Origin: Streptosporangiaceae bacterium | GTDB lineage: Bacteria; Actinomycetota; Actinomycetes; Streptosporangiales; Streptosporangiaceae | Length of the DNA: 34,228 nt | Direction of reading: 5' to 3' | Assembly (NCBI GenBank): GCA_019246795.1 | Contig: JAFAPY010000124.1 | Span: 1-34,228, forward strand | Part shown: one piece after another, positions 18,873 through 26,707 of the stretch | Layout of the letters: every line of letters begins with the position of its first letter | Numbering within the stretch: the first letter of the stretch is position 1 | Program-made: the position numbers and the translations under genes | Notes under the pieces: model-generated | Told to the model about the DNA's origin: nothing | Databases searched by the model: none | What the model saw: the letters and a program-made list of their open reading frames with translations, nothing else

Positions 18873-19196
18873 GTGCCCACTCCTCTTGATCGCCGAGCGC
18901 AGGTGCTCAGGCGGTCCTCTCGATGGGTTGCGATCCCGGGCCAGTGCGTGCGGCCGCGTGGCCACGGTTATCTGTTCGTGATGCAGCAACTTACGGAAGC
19001 CAGGCGCGAGATGCCAAGTCCCCGGCGTGGCCATTTGACAAATAGTTCTCATGGGCTATACCGGTACCGGTCAAATAGTCACTCTCCGGGTGTGGCCATA
19101 TCCTCCTCGTAACTACACGGGCGTCGTTACCGTGACTGTTGGCCCAGTATGGCATGTTAATTGTTTATTAGTCGTGCCTTGCGCGGAACGGATGTA
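18873..19196. promoter_or_regulatory. divergent control region between wblA and the PBP gene
   Basis: This region is unusually AT-rich for the window. On the plus strand TTGACA (19034-19039) and TATACC (19056-19061), 16 bases apart, form a strong promoter match for the PBP gene. A perfect inverted repeat ATTTGAC (19032-19038) / GTCAAAT (19069-19075) brackets it, and a 12-base palindrome ACCGGTACCGGT lies at 19060-19071. A weaker GTAAC / GTTAC dyad is at 19109-19130. It looks like a regulated promoter. I see no gene in it. Confidence 0.5.
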
Positions 19197-21662
19197 ATGC
19201 GCGGTATGTCCGGTGCATGGCCCCCGCGACTTGCATTCGGGCGTACCCTGAATCGCGTGCGGGCAGGAGAGACGTTTCTCACCAGGACGAGCGTGCTGGG
19301 ACGCCTCGTCACCTTCGCGGCCGTGGGCGGCGTGCTGGCCGCTGCCATGGTGCTTCCGGTGGTGGCCGCGACCGGCGTGCTGGTCAGGAACGAGGCCAAC
19401 AAGTTCACCACGCTGTCACTGAACACCCAGGGCCTGCCGCAGCGCACGCAGATCCTGGACCGGTACGGCCACCTGCTCGCCTACATCTACGGGCTCGACG
19501 TGCCTTACTACAACAACGCGGGCAGCGCGACACCGGTGACCTACTCCGGCTGGGACCGGCAGCCGGTGAGCTACAGCCAGATCGCGCCGGACATGGTCAA
19601 CGCCGCGGTCGCCATCGAGGACTCACGGTACTGGCAGCACGGGGCGATCGACCTGCGCGGCACGATCCGGGCGGCGCTCAACGACATCGAGCACAAGCCG
19701 ATCCAGGGCGGCTCCACGATCGCGCAGCAGTACGTGAAGAACGTGCTGCTGCTGTCGGCCGAGGTGGTGGGCAACACCCAGGCGGCCCAGGCCGCGTACG
19801 CCGATACGCTGAACCGCAAGCTGAACGAGCTGCGGATGGCGGTCAACGTCGAGCACCAGCAGTCCAAGCAGGACATCCTGGCCGGGTACCTGAACGCCGC
19901 CTACTTCGGCTACCAGGCCTACGGCATCGAGGCCGCCGCCGAGACCTACTTCGGTACCACCGCGGCGAAGCTGACGCTGGCCCAGGCCGCCACGCTGGCC
20001 GGCATCGTGGAGAACCCGTCCGCCTATGACCCGATCCTGCACCCCGGCGCGGCCCTGCAGCGGCGCAACCACGTGCTGGCGCGGATGGCGCAGACCGATA
20101 ACGGGCTCACCGCGGCGCAGGCACGCGCCGCCGAGGCCGAGCCGCTCGGGCTGAACGTGTCGGTGCCGCAAGACGGCTGTCTGGCGAGCACGGTGGGCAC
20201 TGCGGGCTTCTTCTGCCAGTACGTGGAGGAGGTCTTCCTGCACGATCCCGCCTACGGCAAGACGCCGCAGGACCGCGCCAAGCTGCTTGCCACCGGCGGC
20301 CTGAGCATCTACACCACGCTCGACCCGCAGGACCAGCAGGCAGCCAGCAAGGCGGTCAGCTACGTCGAGCCCGCGTACGGCGGGTTGTACAACCCGGGGC
20401 ACAATGCCGACGCAGAGGCCGTGGTCGAGCCGGGCACCGGTGCGATCCGCGCGATCGCGCAGAACATCCCGTACGGGACCGGCCACGGCCAGACCGAGCT
20501 CGACTACGCGGTGAACACCGCCTACGGCGGCAGTCCCGACGGGGTGCAGACCGGTTCCTCGTCCAAGCTATTCACCCTGATCACCGCGCTGAAGCAGGGC
20601 ATCCCGTTCGGCTTCACCATGCACGTGCCCGGCAGCACCACCGTCACCGGCTACACCAACTGCCAGGGCGCGCCGGCGGGCTACTACAACGGCATTCCCG
20701 GAGCGTTCAACGTGACCAACGCCGAGGGCCCGGGCGCGTCCACGCAGTCGCTGTACACCGGGACCACGAACTCGATCAACGTGTTCTATGCCGAGCTGGA
20801 GAACAAAGTCGGCCTGTGCAACGTGGTGCACACCGCCGTGGACCTGGGCATGACCCGGGTCGACGGCACGTCGCTGCTGTCGGAGGACAACAACGCCGTA
20901 CTGGGAAAGCTGGATTCCGCGGACAACTTCCCGTCCTTCACCCTGGGCTCGGTCCCGGTCTCGCCCCTGTCCATGGCGTCGGCGTACGCGACGATGGCGG
21001 CCCGGGGCAGGTACTGCGCGCCGGTCGCGATCGAGAAGATCACCACCGGCAGCGGCGGCTCGCTCGCGGTTCCCTCGGCGGACTGCCACCAGGCGGTGTC
21101 GGCTGACATCGCCGACGCGGTGAACTACATCCTGCAGGGCGTGCTGACCAGCGGCACGGCGGCGGACGTCGGCGGCCTGCCCGGCCGCGAGGCGGCGGGC
21201 AAGACCGGCACCTCGAACGTGCAGAACGGCTTCGGCACCCCGTACGCCGCCTTCGCCGGCTACACGCCCAACCTGGTGGGCTATGTCTCCGTGTTCAACC
21301 CGGTCGACGCCGTCAGGTACACGATGGGCGGGTCGAGCAGCTGCTACCGGCTGGAAGACGGCGGCCTGGCCTGCCCGGGCGAGATGTTCGGCGCGAACGC
21401 GCCCGCCTCCACCTGGCACATGACGTTCGACAACGCCGACCTCGGGCCGGTCACCTCCTTCAACCCCGTATCGCCCGACAGCCCGTTCTTCAGCCAGGGC
21501 AACGGCCAGACCGTGCAGCAGCCGAAGAACGGCGGGAACGGGCACCACCGGGGCAACGGCCCCGGCGGGGGCAACGGGCCCGGCGGCGGGAACGGGCCCG
21601 GCGGGGGCAACGGGCCTGGCGGGGGCAACGGGCCGCCGACCGGGCACAGGCACCGGCGCTGA
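19197..21662 (+). CDS. bifunctional class A penicillin-binding protein (GT51 plus transpeptidase)
   Basis: This membrane enzyme polymerises and cross-links peptidoglycan. One transmembrane helix (LGRLVTFAAVGGVLAAAMVLPVV) precedes the GT51 domain, whose catalytic Glu is in AVAIEDSRYWQHGAID, with QGGSTIAQQYVKN after it. The transpeptidase domain has the active-site serine in GSSSKLFT, an SxN-like GTTNSIN, and the KTG motif in AGKTGTSN. No PASTA domain is present. The tail is Gly/Asn/Pro repeats. The start is uncertain: ATG 19197 (821 residues) is my choice, TTG 19161 and ATG 19206 are possible. By position it corresponds to mycobacterial ponA2. Confidence 0.92.
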   Translation: MRGMSGAWPPRLAFGRTLNRVRAGETFLTRTSVLGRLVTFAAVGGVLAAAMVLPVVAATGVLVRNEANKFTTLSLNTQGLPQRTQILDRYGHLLAYIYGLDVPYYNNAGSATPVTYSGWDRQPVSYSQIAPDMVNAAVAIEDSRYWQHGAIDLRGTIRAALNDIEHKPIQGGSTIAQQYVKNVLLLSAEVVGNTQAAQAAYADTLNRKLNELRMAVNVEHQQSKQDILAGYLNAAYFGYQAYGIEAAAETYFGTTAAKLTLAQAATLAGIVENPSAYDPILHPGAALQRRNHVLARMAQTDNGLTAAQARAAEAEPLGLNVSVPQDGCLASTVGTAGFFCQYVEEVFLHDPAYGKTPQDRAKLLATGGLSIYTTLDPQDQQAASKAVSYVEPAYGGLYNPGHNADAEAVVEPGTGAIRAIAQNIPYGTGHGQTELDYAVNTAYGGSPDGVQTGSSSKLFTLITALKQGIPFGFTMHVPGSTTVTGYTNCQGAPAGYYNGIPGAFNVTNAEGPGASTQSLYTGTTNSINVFYAELENKVGLCNVVHTAVDLGMTRVDGTSLLSEDNNAVLGKLDSADNFPSFTLGSVPVSPLSMASAYATMAARGRYCAPVAIEKITTGSGGSLAVPSADCHQAVSADIADAVNYILQGVLTSGTAADVGGLPGREAAGKTGTSNVQNGFGTPYAAFAGYTPNLVGYVSVFNPVDAVRYTMGGSSSCYRLEDGGLACPGEMFGANAPASTWHMTFDNADLGPVTSFNPVSPDSPFFSQGNGQTVQQPKNGGNGHHRGNGPGGGNGPGGGNGPGGGNGPGGGNGPPTGHRHRR
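21552..21635 (+). repeat. 18-bp tandem repeats at the end of the PBP gene
   Basis: Four 18-bp units and a partial fifth encode GNGPGG repeats, ending the protein in a flexible Gly/Asn/Pro-rich tail. The tail would lie outside the membrane. Confidence 0.75.
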
Positions 21663-21706
21663 CGGTCCGGCCGCGTAACCTGGCACCAGCGCCCGGCGGA
21701 GGAACG

Positions 21707-22741
21707 ATGGACTACAGGCTGCTCGGGTCGAGCGGGTGCGCGGTGTCCGCGCTCGCGCTGGGCGGGCTGACGTTCGGCAACGAGACCAGCGAGGCCGACT
21801 GCTTCGCCCATCTCGACCGGTTCACCTCGGCGGGCGGGACGCTGATCGACACCGCGGACGTGTACGCGGACGGCCGGTCAGAACAGATCATCGGCCGCTG
21901 GCTCGCGGGCCGGCCCGGCATGCGTGACCTCGTGGTGATCGCGACCAAGGCACGCTTTCCCACCGACGAGAGCCCGAACGGGCATGGCCTTTCCCGCCGC
22001 CATCTGGCGGCGGCGCTGGACGCTTCGCTGCGCAGGCTGGCCGTGGACACCATCGACCTTTACCAGCTGCACGGGTGGGATCCGCTGACCCCGGTCGAGG
22101 AGACGATGCGGTTCCTCGATGACACGGCGCGGGCCGGCAAGATCCTCTACATCGGCTTGTCCAACTTCCTCGGCTATCAGATCCAGAAATACGTCGACCT
22201 GGCCGACAGGCACGGCATGATCAAGCCGGCGACGGTGCAGCCGCAGTACAACCTGCTCGCACGCGCGATCGAGTGGGAGATCGTCCCGGCGTGCCAGGCC
22301 AACGGCCTCGGCCTGCTGCCGTGGTCGCCGCTGGCCAGCGGCTGGCTGACCGGAAAGTACCGGCGCAACCAACCGCCCGCCCCGGGCAGCCGGCTATCGG
22401 GCCAACTGGATCAGGGCATGAGGATCTGGAACGAGCGCGGGCACCTGGAGCGCAACTGGCAGGTCATCGACGCGGTGCGCAAAGTCGCCGATGGACGCGA
22501 TGTCTCGATGTCGCAGGTGGCGATCGCGTGGTTGCTCGGCCGCCCGGCCGTCTCCTCGGTGATCCTCGGTGCCCGGACCCTGGCTCAGCTCGAGGACAAC
22601 ATGGCCGCCGCGGGCCTGAAACTGACCGAGGAGGAGACCCGGCTGCTGGACGAGGCCAGCGACCCGGGCGCCCCGGACTACCCCTACGGCGCGCGCGGCC
22701 AGACCCAGCGCGACCGCCGCATCTCCGGCGGCCGCTTCTAG
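21707..22741 (+). CDS. aldo/keto reductase
   Basis: This 344-residue NADPH-dependent oxidoreductase has the AKR catalytic tetrad visible as Asp48 and Tyr53 (LIDTADVYADG), Lys81 (IATKARF) and His122 (YQLHGWD). Late motifs LPWSPLASGWLTGKY and SVILGARTLAQLEDN form the cofactor end of the barrel. The substrate cannot be predicted. GGAGGAACG precedes ATG 21707. Its stop shares the palindrome CTAG with the stop of the convergent YqeY gene. Confidence 0.92.
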   Translation: MDYRLLGSSGCAVSALALGGLTFGNETSEADCFAHLDRFTSAGGTLIDTADVYADGRSEQIIGRWLAGRPGMRDLVVIATKARFPTDESPNGHGLSRRHLAAALDASLRRLAVDTIDLYQLHGWDPLTPVEETMRFLDDTARAGKILYIGLSNFLGYQIQKYVDLADRHGMIKPATVQPQYNLLARAIEWEIVPACQANGLGLLPWSPLASGWLTGKYRRNQPPAPGSRLSGQLDQGMRIWNERGHLERNWQVIDAVRKVADGRDVSMSQVAIAWLLGRPAVSSVILGARTLAQLEDNMAAAGLKLTEEETRLLDEASDPGAPDYPYGARGQTQRDRRISGGRF

Positions 22742-23193
22742 GCCGATATCTGCCGGCGCACCTCCGCGGCGACGCGGGCGCCGTCTGCGCGGCCCGCCAC
22801 CCTGGGAGTCACCCCCTTCATCACCTGCCCCATGGCCGCCCGGCCCGTGGCTCCGGTCTCGGCGATCACCGCGGCGACCAGTGCGCCTAGTTCCTCGTCG
22901 CTCAGCTGGGCCGGGAGGTAGCCGGCCAGCACGTCGCCCTCGGCGCTCTCGGCCGCGGCCTGCTCAGCGCGGCCGGCGGCGTTGAACGCCTCGGCGGCTT
23001 CCCTGCGCTTCTTCGCCTCCCTGGTGAGGACCTTCACGATCTCGTCGTCGGTGAGTTCGCGGGCGGCGGCGCCGGCCACCTCCTCGGTGGTGATGGAGGT
23101 GAGCGCCATCCGCAAGGCGCGCATCCGCACCTGGTCACGTGCCCGCATCGCGGCGGTCAGGTCCGCGCGCAGCCGCTGCTTGAGTTCAGCCAC
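22738..23193 (-). CDS. GatB/YqeY domain protein
   Basis: The 151-residue product has KQRLRADLTAAMRARDQVRMRALRM at its start, VLTREAKKRREAAEAF in the middle, and MGQVMKGVTPRVAGRADG at the end, all typical of YqeY. The family resembles the tail of amidotransferase GatB; its role is poorly known. The GTG at 23193 fits the usual family length. On the minus strand TAGAAT (23207-23202) ends about seven bases before the GTG, so the transcript is probably leaderless. Confidence 0.87.
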   Translation of the reverse strand: MAELKQRLRADLTAAMRARDQVRMRALRMALTSITTEEVAGAAARELTDDEIVKVLTREAKKRREAAEAFNAAGRAEQAAAESAEGDVLAGYLPAQLSDEELGALVAAVIAETGATGRAAMGQVMKGVTPRVAGRADGARVAAEVRRQISA

Positions 23194-23288
23194 CTGCCAA
23201 ATTCTAGGGTGGGCTCGGGCAGAGCGCAGGGCAGGGATCGCGCCCGTCGGTGGCACCCGCGCGGCCGTGGCACCATAGGGAGGTGCGA

Positions 23289-24197
23289 ATGCGAACCCTC
23301 ATCCCGGTCACCGCCGCCGCGGGAGCGGCCGCGATCGGTTATGCGGCAGTGGTGGAGCGGAACTGGTTCGCCTTGCGCCGTGTGCAGATCCCGGTGCTGC
23401 CGCCCGGCACCGGACCGCTGCGGGTGCTGCATATCTCCGATGCGCATCTCACTCCCGGCCGGCGCCGGCTGATGTCCTGGATCCGGTCGCTCGATGGCCT
23501 GGACCCGCACCTGGTCGTCAACACCGGGGACTCCATCGCGCACGCGGAGGCGATCGGGTGCTTCCTTGACGCCCTCGGGCCGCTGCTGGACCGGCCGGGG
23601 GTCTTCGTGTTCGGCTCCAACGACCTGTACGCGCCGGTACCGCTGAACCCGCTGCGGTACCTGTGGCGGACGAGTTCAGACGTGCGCAAACACAAGCGTC
23701 CCGAGCTGCCGTGGGAGAAGCTGCGCGACGGCATGGCCGCGGCCGGCTGGCTGGACCTGAACAACCAGCGCGGCCAGCTGAAGGTCGACGGGCTCGGTAT
23801 CGCGCTGGCCGGCGTTCACGACTCGCACATGAAGCGGGACCGGTATGAGCTGGTGGCAGGGCCTGCCGACCCGGCCGCCGGCCTGCATATCGGAGTGATG
23901 CACTCGCCTGAGCCGCGGGTGCTCGACCGTTTCGTGGCCGACGGCTATGAACTGCTGCTGGCCGGGCACACCCACGGCGGCCAGCTGTGCCTGCCGTGGT
24001 ACGGAACGGTGGTCACCAACTGCGGGCTGGACCGGCAGCGGGCACGCGGCCTGCACCGGCATCCCGCCGACGGGCCTGGGGCCCAGGCGTGGCTGCACGT
24101 GTCGGCCGGCCTCGGCACGTCACCCTGGGCACCGGTCAGGTTCGCCTGCCGCCCGGAGGTGAGCCTGCTTACCCTGGTGCCGCGCGCTCCCGGCTAA
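23289..24197 (+). CDS. metallophosphoesterase
   Basis: The 302-residue enzyme has the metal-binding series of calcineurin-like phosphoesterases: HISDAHL, NTGDSIA, a GSNDLYAP in place of GNHD, VMHSPEP and LLAGHTHGGQL. A short hydrophobic N-terminus suggests a membrane-attached form. ATG 23289 has GGGAGG five bases upstream. It corresponds by position to mycobacterial Rv3683. The substrate is unknown. Confidence 0.88.
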   Translation: MRTLIPVTAAAGAAAIGYAAVVERNWFALRRVQIPVLPPGTGPLRVLHISDAHLTPGRRRLMSWIRSLDGLDPHLVVNTGDSIAHAEAIGCFLDALGPLLDRPGVFVFGSNDLYAPVPLNPLRYLWRTSSDVRKHKRPELPWEKLRDGMAAAGWLDLNNQRGQLKVDGLGIALAGVHDSHMKRDRYELVAGPADPAAGLHIGVMHSPEPRVLDRFVADGYELLLAGHTHGGQLCLPWYGTVVTNCGLDRQRARGLHRHPADGPGAQAWLHVSAGLGTSPWAPVRFACRPEVSLLTLVPRAPG

Positions 24198-24222
24198 GTG
24201 CCGGACGGCCCTGCGCTTCCGC

Positions 24223-24228
24223 TAGACT
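24223..24228 (+). promoter_or_regulatory. probable -10 element of the tRNA-Pro gene
   Basis: TAGACT fits the TANNNT -10 form and would start transcription near 24235, about 27 bases before the tRNA. No convincing -35 is present. Confidence 0.35.
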
Positions 24229-24261
24229 GGCGACGACTCGCGCGGCGGCCGTCCGCGCGGG

Positions 24262-24335
24262 CGGGGTGTAGCGCAGCTTGGCAGCGCGCTTCGTTCGGGA
24301 CGAAGAGGCCGCCGGTTCAAATCCGGCCACCCCGA
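24262..24335 (+). tRNA. tRNA-Pro (anticodon CGG)
   Basis: The cloverleaf is complete. The acceptor arms are CGGGGTG (24262-24268) and CACCCCG (24328-24334), with discriminator A335. The D arm contains GCGCAGCTTGGCAGCGC, the anticodon stem is CTTCG/CGAAG around loop TTCGGGA, and the T arm is GCCGGTTCAAATCCGGC. CCA is not encoded. The antisense of this tRNA is read into a false extension of the integrase frame. Confidence 0.96.
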
Positions 24336-24345
24336 CCCAGGTCAC

Positions 24346-24377
24346 AGGCCACTCCCCCGGCCGGGAGGTGGCCTTTT
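24346..24377 (+). terminator. intrinsic terminator after tRNA-Pro
   Basis: AGGCCAC (24346-24352) and GTGGCCT (24368-24374) pair, with further CCCGG/CCGGG pairing inside, and four T residues follow. It begins 11 bases after the tRNA. Confidence 0.7.
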
Positions 24378-24383
24378 CCTGTG

Positions 24384-24409
24384 CCGTACAGCCGCAAAGT
24401 ACAGCAACG
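24384..24409 (+). repeat. GTACAGC-containing repeat, copy 1
   Basis: A 26-base sequence starting CCGTACAGC and ending AAGTACAGCAACG contains GTACAGC twice. It lies directly after the integrase stop codon. A second copy is at 26961-26985 in the same orientation. Confidence 0.7.
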
Positions 24410-24410
24410 C

Positions 24411-24795
24411 CTACGAGCCAAGCTGCCTCCCGAGCCGCTTGAGCGCCTTGAGCGTCTTCTCGTCGGAGACCCTCGGTGTAGACGTTCATGGTCACGTCGA
24501 TCTGCGCATGGCGCAGGATCCGCATGGCGACCCGAGGGTGCACGTCAAGCGCGGCCAGCAGAGTGGCACAGGTATGTCTCATGTCGTGCACGGTGATGCG
24601 GCGGACGCCTGCCTTGGCGCAGCGTATCTCGAAACGGCGGTTCAGGTTCCGCGGCTCGAATGGGGTACCGGCCCGGGTGGTGACACCAGGCCGCGCACTA
24701 GGACCATAGCCGGGCGGGAAGGTGCCCGGGCGCGGACGCGTCGCGGGCTGCCGGAAACGACGGGTAGGCGTCGTGCAGGGCGCGCGCCACTCCAC
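24411..24795 (-). pseudogene. tyrosine-recombinase integrase, C-terminal remnant with a frameshift
   Basis: Only about the last 120 residues of a phage-type integrase remain. TPFEPRNLNRRFEIRCAKAG leads into the catalytic region HDMRHTCATLL, then ILRHAQIDVTMNVYTE with the nucleophilic Tyr. Immediately after YTE the frame is shifted by an extra G in the run at 24470-24472. Removing one base restores VSDEKTLKALKRLGRQLGS and a TAG stop at 24411-24413. Without the correction, the frame runs on across the antisense of the tRNA. The N-terminal two thirds and the first catalytic Arg are missing, so this is a dead gene. Confidence 0.8.
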
Positions 24796-25021
24796 CGAGA
24801 ACCTGGCCTACGCATTATGGACCCGTGTCCCCGAGATGTCCCCGAACTGCCATCAATAGCCAACGATCGTCACCAGCATCAACCTGCGAACATGAAGCTG
24901 GGACGGGCTTTTAACCCGCAACCAACGCACGAGAACACCCTCGTAATGCGTAGGTCGGCGGGGTCGATCAGGTCACCGCGTTAAGTTGACAGACCAAACG
25001 CCCGCCATTGAGAATCTGTCG
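24796..25021. other. degraded stretch with tRNA-like fragments
   Basis: I see no gene here. It has an 11-base perfect inverted repeat, CCTACGCATTA (24807-24817) / TAATGCGTAGG (24944-24954). It also has CGGGCTTTTAACCCG (24904-24918), which looks like a tRNA-Lys anticodon arm, and CTCGTAATGCGTAGGTCGGC (24940-24959), which looks like the anticodon-to-variable-loop part of a tRNA with a CGU anticodon. These could be old attachment-site material. Confidence 0.4.
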
Positions 25022-25309
25022 GTGATCTTCTACTTGTTGCTGCGCACGGACTGGGAGATGGGCAGTGCGGACCCAGTTGCAGTCCCAGGTGAAGAGGGGT
25101 TCGTACATTGCTGTGACGAGCGACAGATCATCGACGTCCGTCGGCGTTACCTTCCCGTCGACGAGGAGGTCGTTGCCCTGGCGTTTGACCCGACGCAGTT
25201 GCCGGCCGAGACTCGCTATGAGCCTGGCGCTGGCGGAGAACCCGAGCGCTTCCCGCACGTCTATGGCGCACTCGGGCGCGAGTTCGTCGCGTTTGTACGT
25301 GGCATCTGA
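25022..25309 (+). CDS. DUF952 domain-containing protein
   Basis: The 95-residue product has the DUF952 hallmarks: an aromatic start (FYLLLRTDWE), PGEEGFVHCCDERQI in place of the usual GFIHLS block, VVALAFDPTQLPAETRYEPG, and FPHVYGALGREFV. The fold resembles ADP-ribosyltransferase-like proteins, but the role is unknown. GTG 25022 is chosen because it matches the family's N-terminus; TTG 24986 is also in frame. No strong ribosome-binding site is visible. It sits among decayed genes, but its own frame is intact. Confidence 0.7.
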   Translation: MIFYLLLRTDWEMGSADPVAVPGEEGFVHCCDERQIIDVRRRYLPVDEEVVALAFDPTQLPAETRYEPGAGGEPERFPHVYGALGREFVAFVRGI

Positions 25310-25376
25310 GTAGGGCGCTCACAACCACTGACCTTCGGCTGTAGCGTCCGTCGCGGCTGCTGCCGATACTGCTGCC

Positions 25377-25697
25377 ATGACGGTGGACATCGCCTGCGAG
25401 GTATGGACAACCCTGGAATATCGGCCCAGCACACAGACCGTTTCGGACGGTCCTGGACGTCGTGCTGAAGCTGCATCAGGAAGCCGGGGAGCTGACCCAG
25501 GCGTTCCTCCTGCGCGGGCCGGGCACGGGGCAAGGGCCGGTCGCCTGCCGAGCTGGAGCAGTTCCGGGCCGAGGTGTCCGACGTGCTGGCCCAGGTGCCG
25601 ATCATGAGTCGCCATTTCGGGGTGGACGTCAGAGCGAACTGGACCGCAAGTGGCTGTCGAAAAACCCGCTGGGTGAAGTCCGTCCGCAGCAGACGAG
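25377..25697 (+). pseudogene. MazG-like nucleotide pyrophosphohydrolase, frameshifted
   Basis: Pieces of one protein lie in changing frames. MTVDIACEVWTTLEYRP is in the first frame (from 25377). RTVLDVVLKLHQEAGELTQAF is in the second (around 25445-25510). ELEQFRAEVSDVLAQVPIMS is in the third (around 25550-25620). SELDRKWLSKNPLGE returns to the second. The order EEAGEL, then an acidic helix with EVSDVL, then a basic KWL end follows the MazG family. At least three frame changes make it non-functional. The assignment is by motif only. Confidence 0.55.
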
Positions 25698-25777
25698 CGG
25701 CTACGCCATCATGCGCCATGTCACGTCGAGCCCCGGACCATGCGAAGATGCCGTTGCTCACCAGAAGTTTCCTACCG

Positions 25778-26707
25778 CTATGAGCTTGGGTGCCCGGTCA
25801 GGAACGATTCGGCGAGGGAAGCAAAACGCGTTCCTTCCTGGAACAAGAACCCATGCCCGGCGTCGGGGTAAAGCACCAGTCTTGCCCTGGGGATGAGGCG
25901 GGCGAGGATGTAGTCATTGGAGACCGGGTCGAGTTGGTCTTCGGTGCCATCGGTGATGAGCGTGGGCACTGAGATCCGGGTGGTCTTGGGTCCGGCTGGG
26001 TCGATGCCGTCCGACCAATAGGTTTCGGCGACCGACTGAGCCACTGTAGTGGCGGTCGGCACGGCGGACCATGGAGGGCTTGCCGAGCCTGGGTATTCCG
26101 AGATCGCTGCTCTGAACGCGTCGTAGGCTTTGGCCTGATTAGCAGGAAAAATGCTGCCATGTCCGGAGGGCAGCACGCCCGCGCCGGTCCCGGGGAAGGT
26201 GGCGCACAGCACAAGGCGGCGGACCTGGGCAGGGTGCAGGACCGCCAGGGCCTGGGCGATCATGCCGCCCATCGACCAGCCCAGTACGTCCGGCCTGCCC
26301 AGGCCGAGGGTGTCGATGAGCGCACTGGTCTGGTCGGCCATGGCGTCGATACTGGGCGGCGGGGGCAGTGCCTGGGTAAGGCCAACTCCGGAGTTGTCGA
26401 ACATCACCACCCGGTTGTGCAGGGCGAGGGCGTGAACCAGCCGCGGATCCCAGCCCTCCATGGTCCAGCCGTGGCCCATAATCAAGACCAGCGGTGGGCC
26501 GCTGCCGACGACCCGGTACCCGACGGCGCCAAGCCTGGTGTGAGCGATACGCACTGGCGCCGACACCACCGAGGCCGTTCCCGGCGCCTTCGCCGGTGCG
26601 GAGCCGCATGCGCTCAGCGCGAAGGATACCGACGCCGCGACCAAGCCCAAGACGATTTCCCGTGGCAACGCCCGCCAGCCGTCGGCAGCCCGCATCCGCG
26701 CAGTCAT
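25778..26707 (-). CDS. alpha/beta hydrolase, probable lipoprotein
   Basis: The 309-residue protein starts with a signal peptide ending in the lipobox LSAC|G (FALSACGS), so it is likely anchored outside the membrane. The hydrolase core has MGHGWTMEGWD as the oxyanion region, GWSMGGM with the nucleophile serine, DGTEDQLDP with the acid, and DAGHGF with the histidine. The substrate is unknown. ATG 26707 is chosen because it is the first start that leaves a normal signal peptide; ATG 26695 is close. It is the only clearly intact long gene in the accessory region. Confidence 0.85.
   Translation of the reverse strand: MTARMRAADGWRALPREIVLGLVAASVSFALSACGSAPAKAPGTASVVSAPVRIAHTRLGAVGYRVVGSGPPLVLIMGHGWTMEGWDPRLVHALALHNRVVMFDNSGVGLTQALPPPPSIDAMADQTSALIDTLGLGRPDVLGWSMGGMIAQALAVLHPAQVRRLVLCATFPGTGAGVLPSGHGSIFPANQAKAYDAFRAAISEYPGSASPPWSAVPTATTVAQSVAETYWSDGIDPAGPKTTRISVPTLITDGTEDQLDPVSNDYILARLIPRARLVLYPDAGHGFLFQEGTRFASLAESFLTGHPSS

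Noticed and set aside
24169-24410. Integrase frame continuing across the tRNA to 24169
   Set aside because: This is antisense to tRNA-Pro and only arises through the frameshift; the repaired frame stops at 24411.
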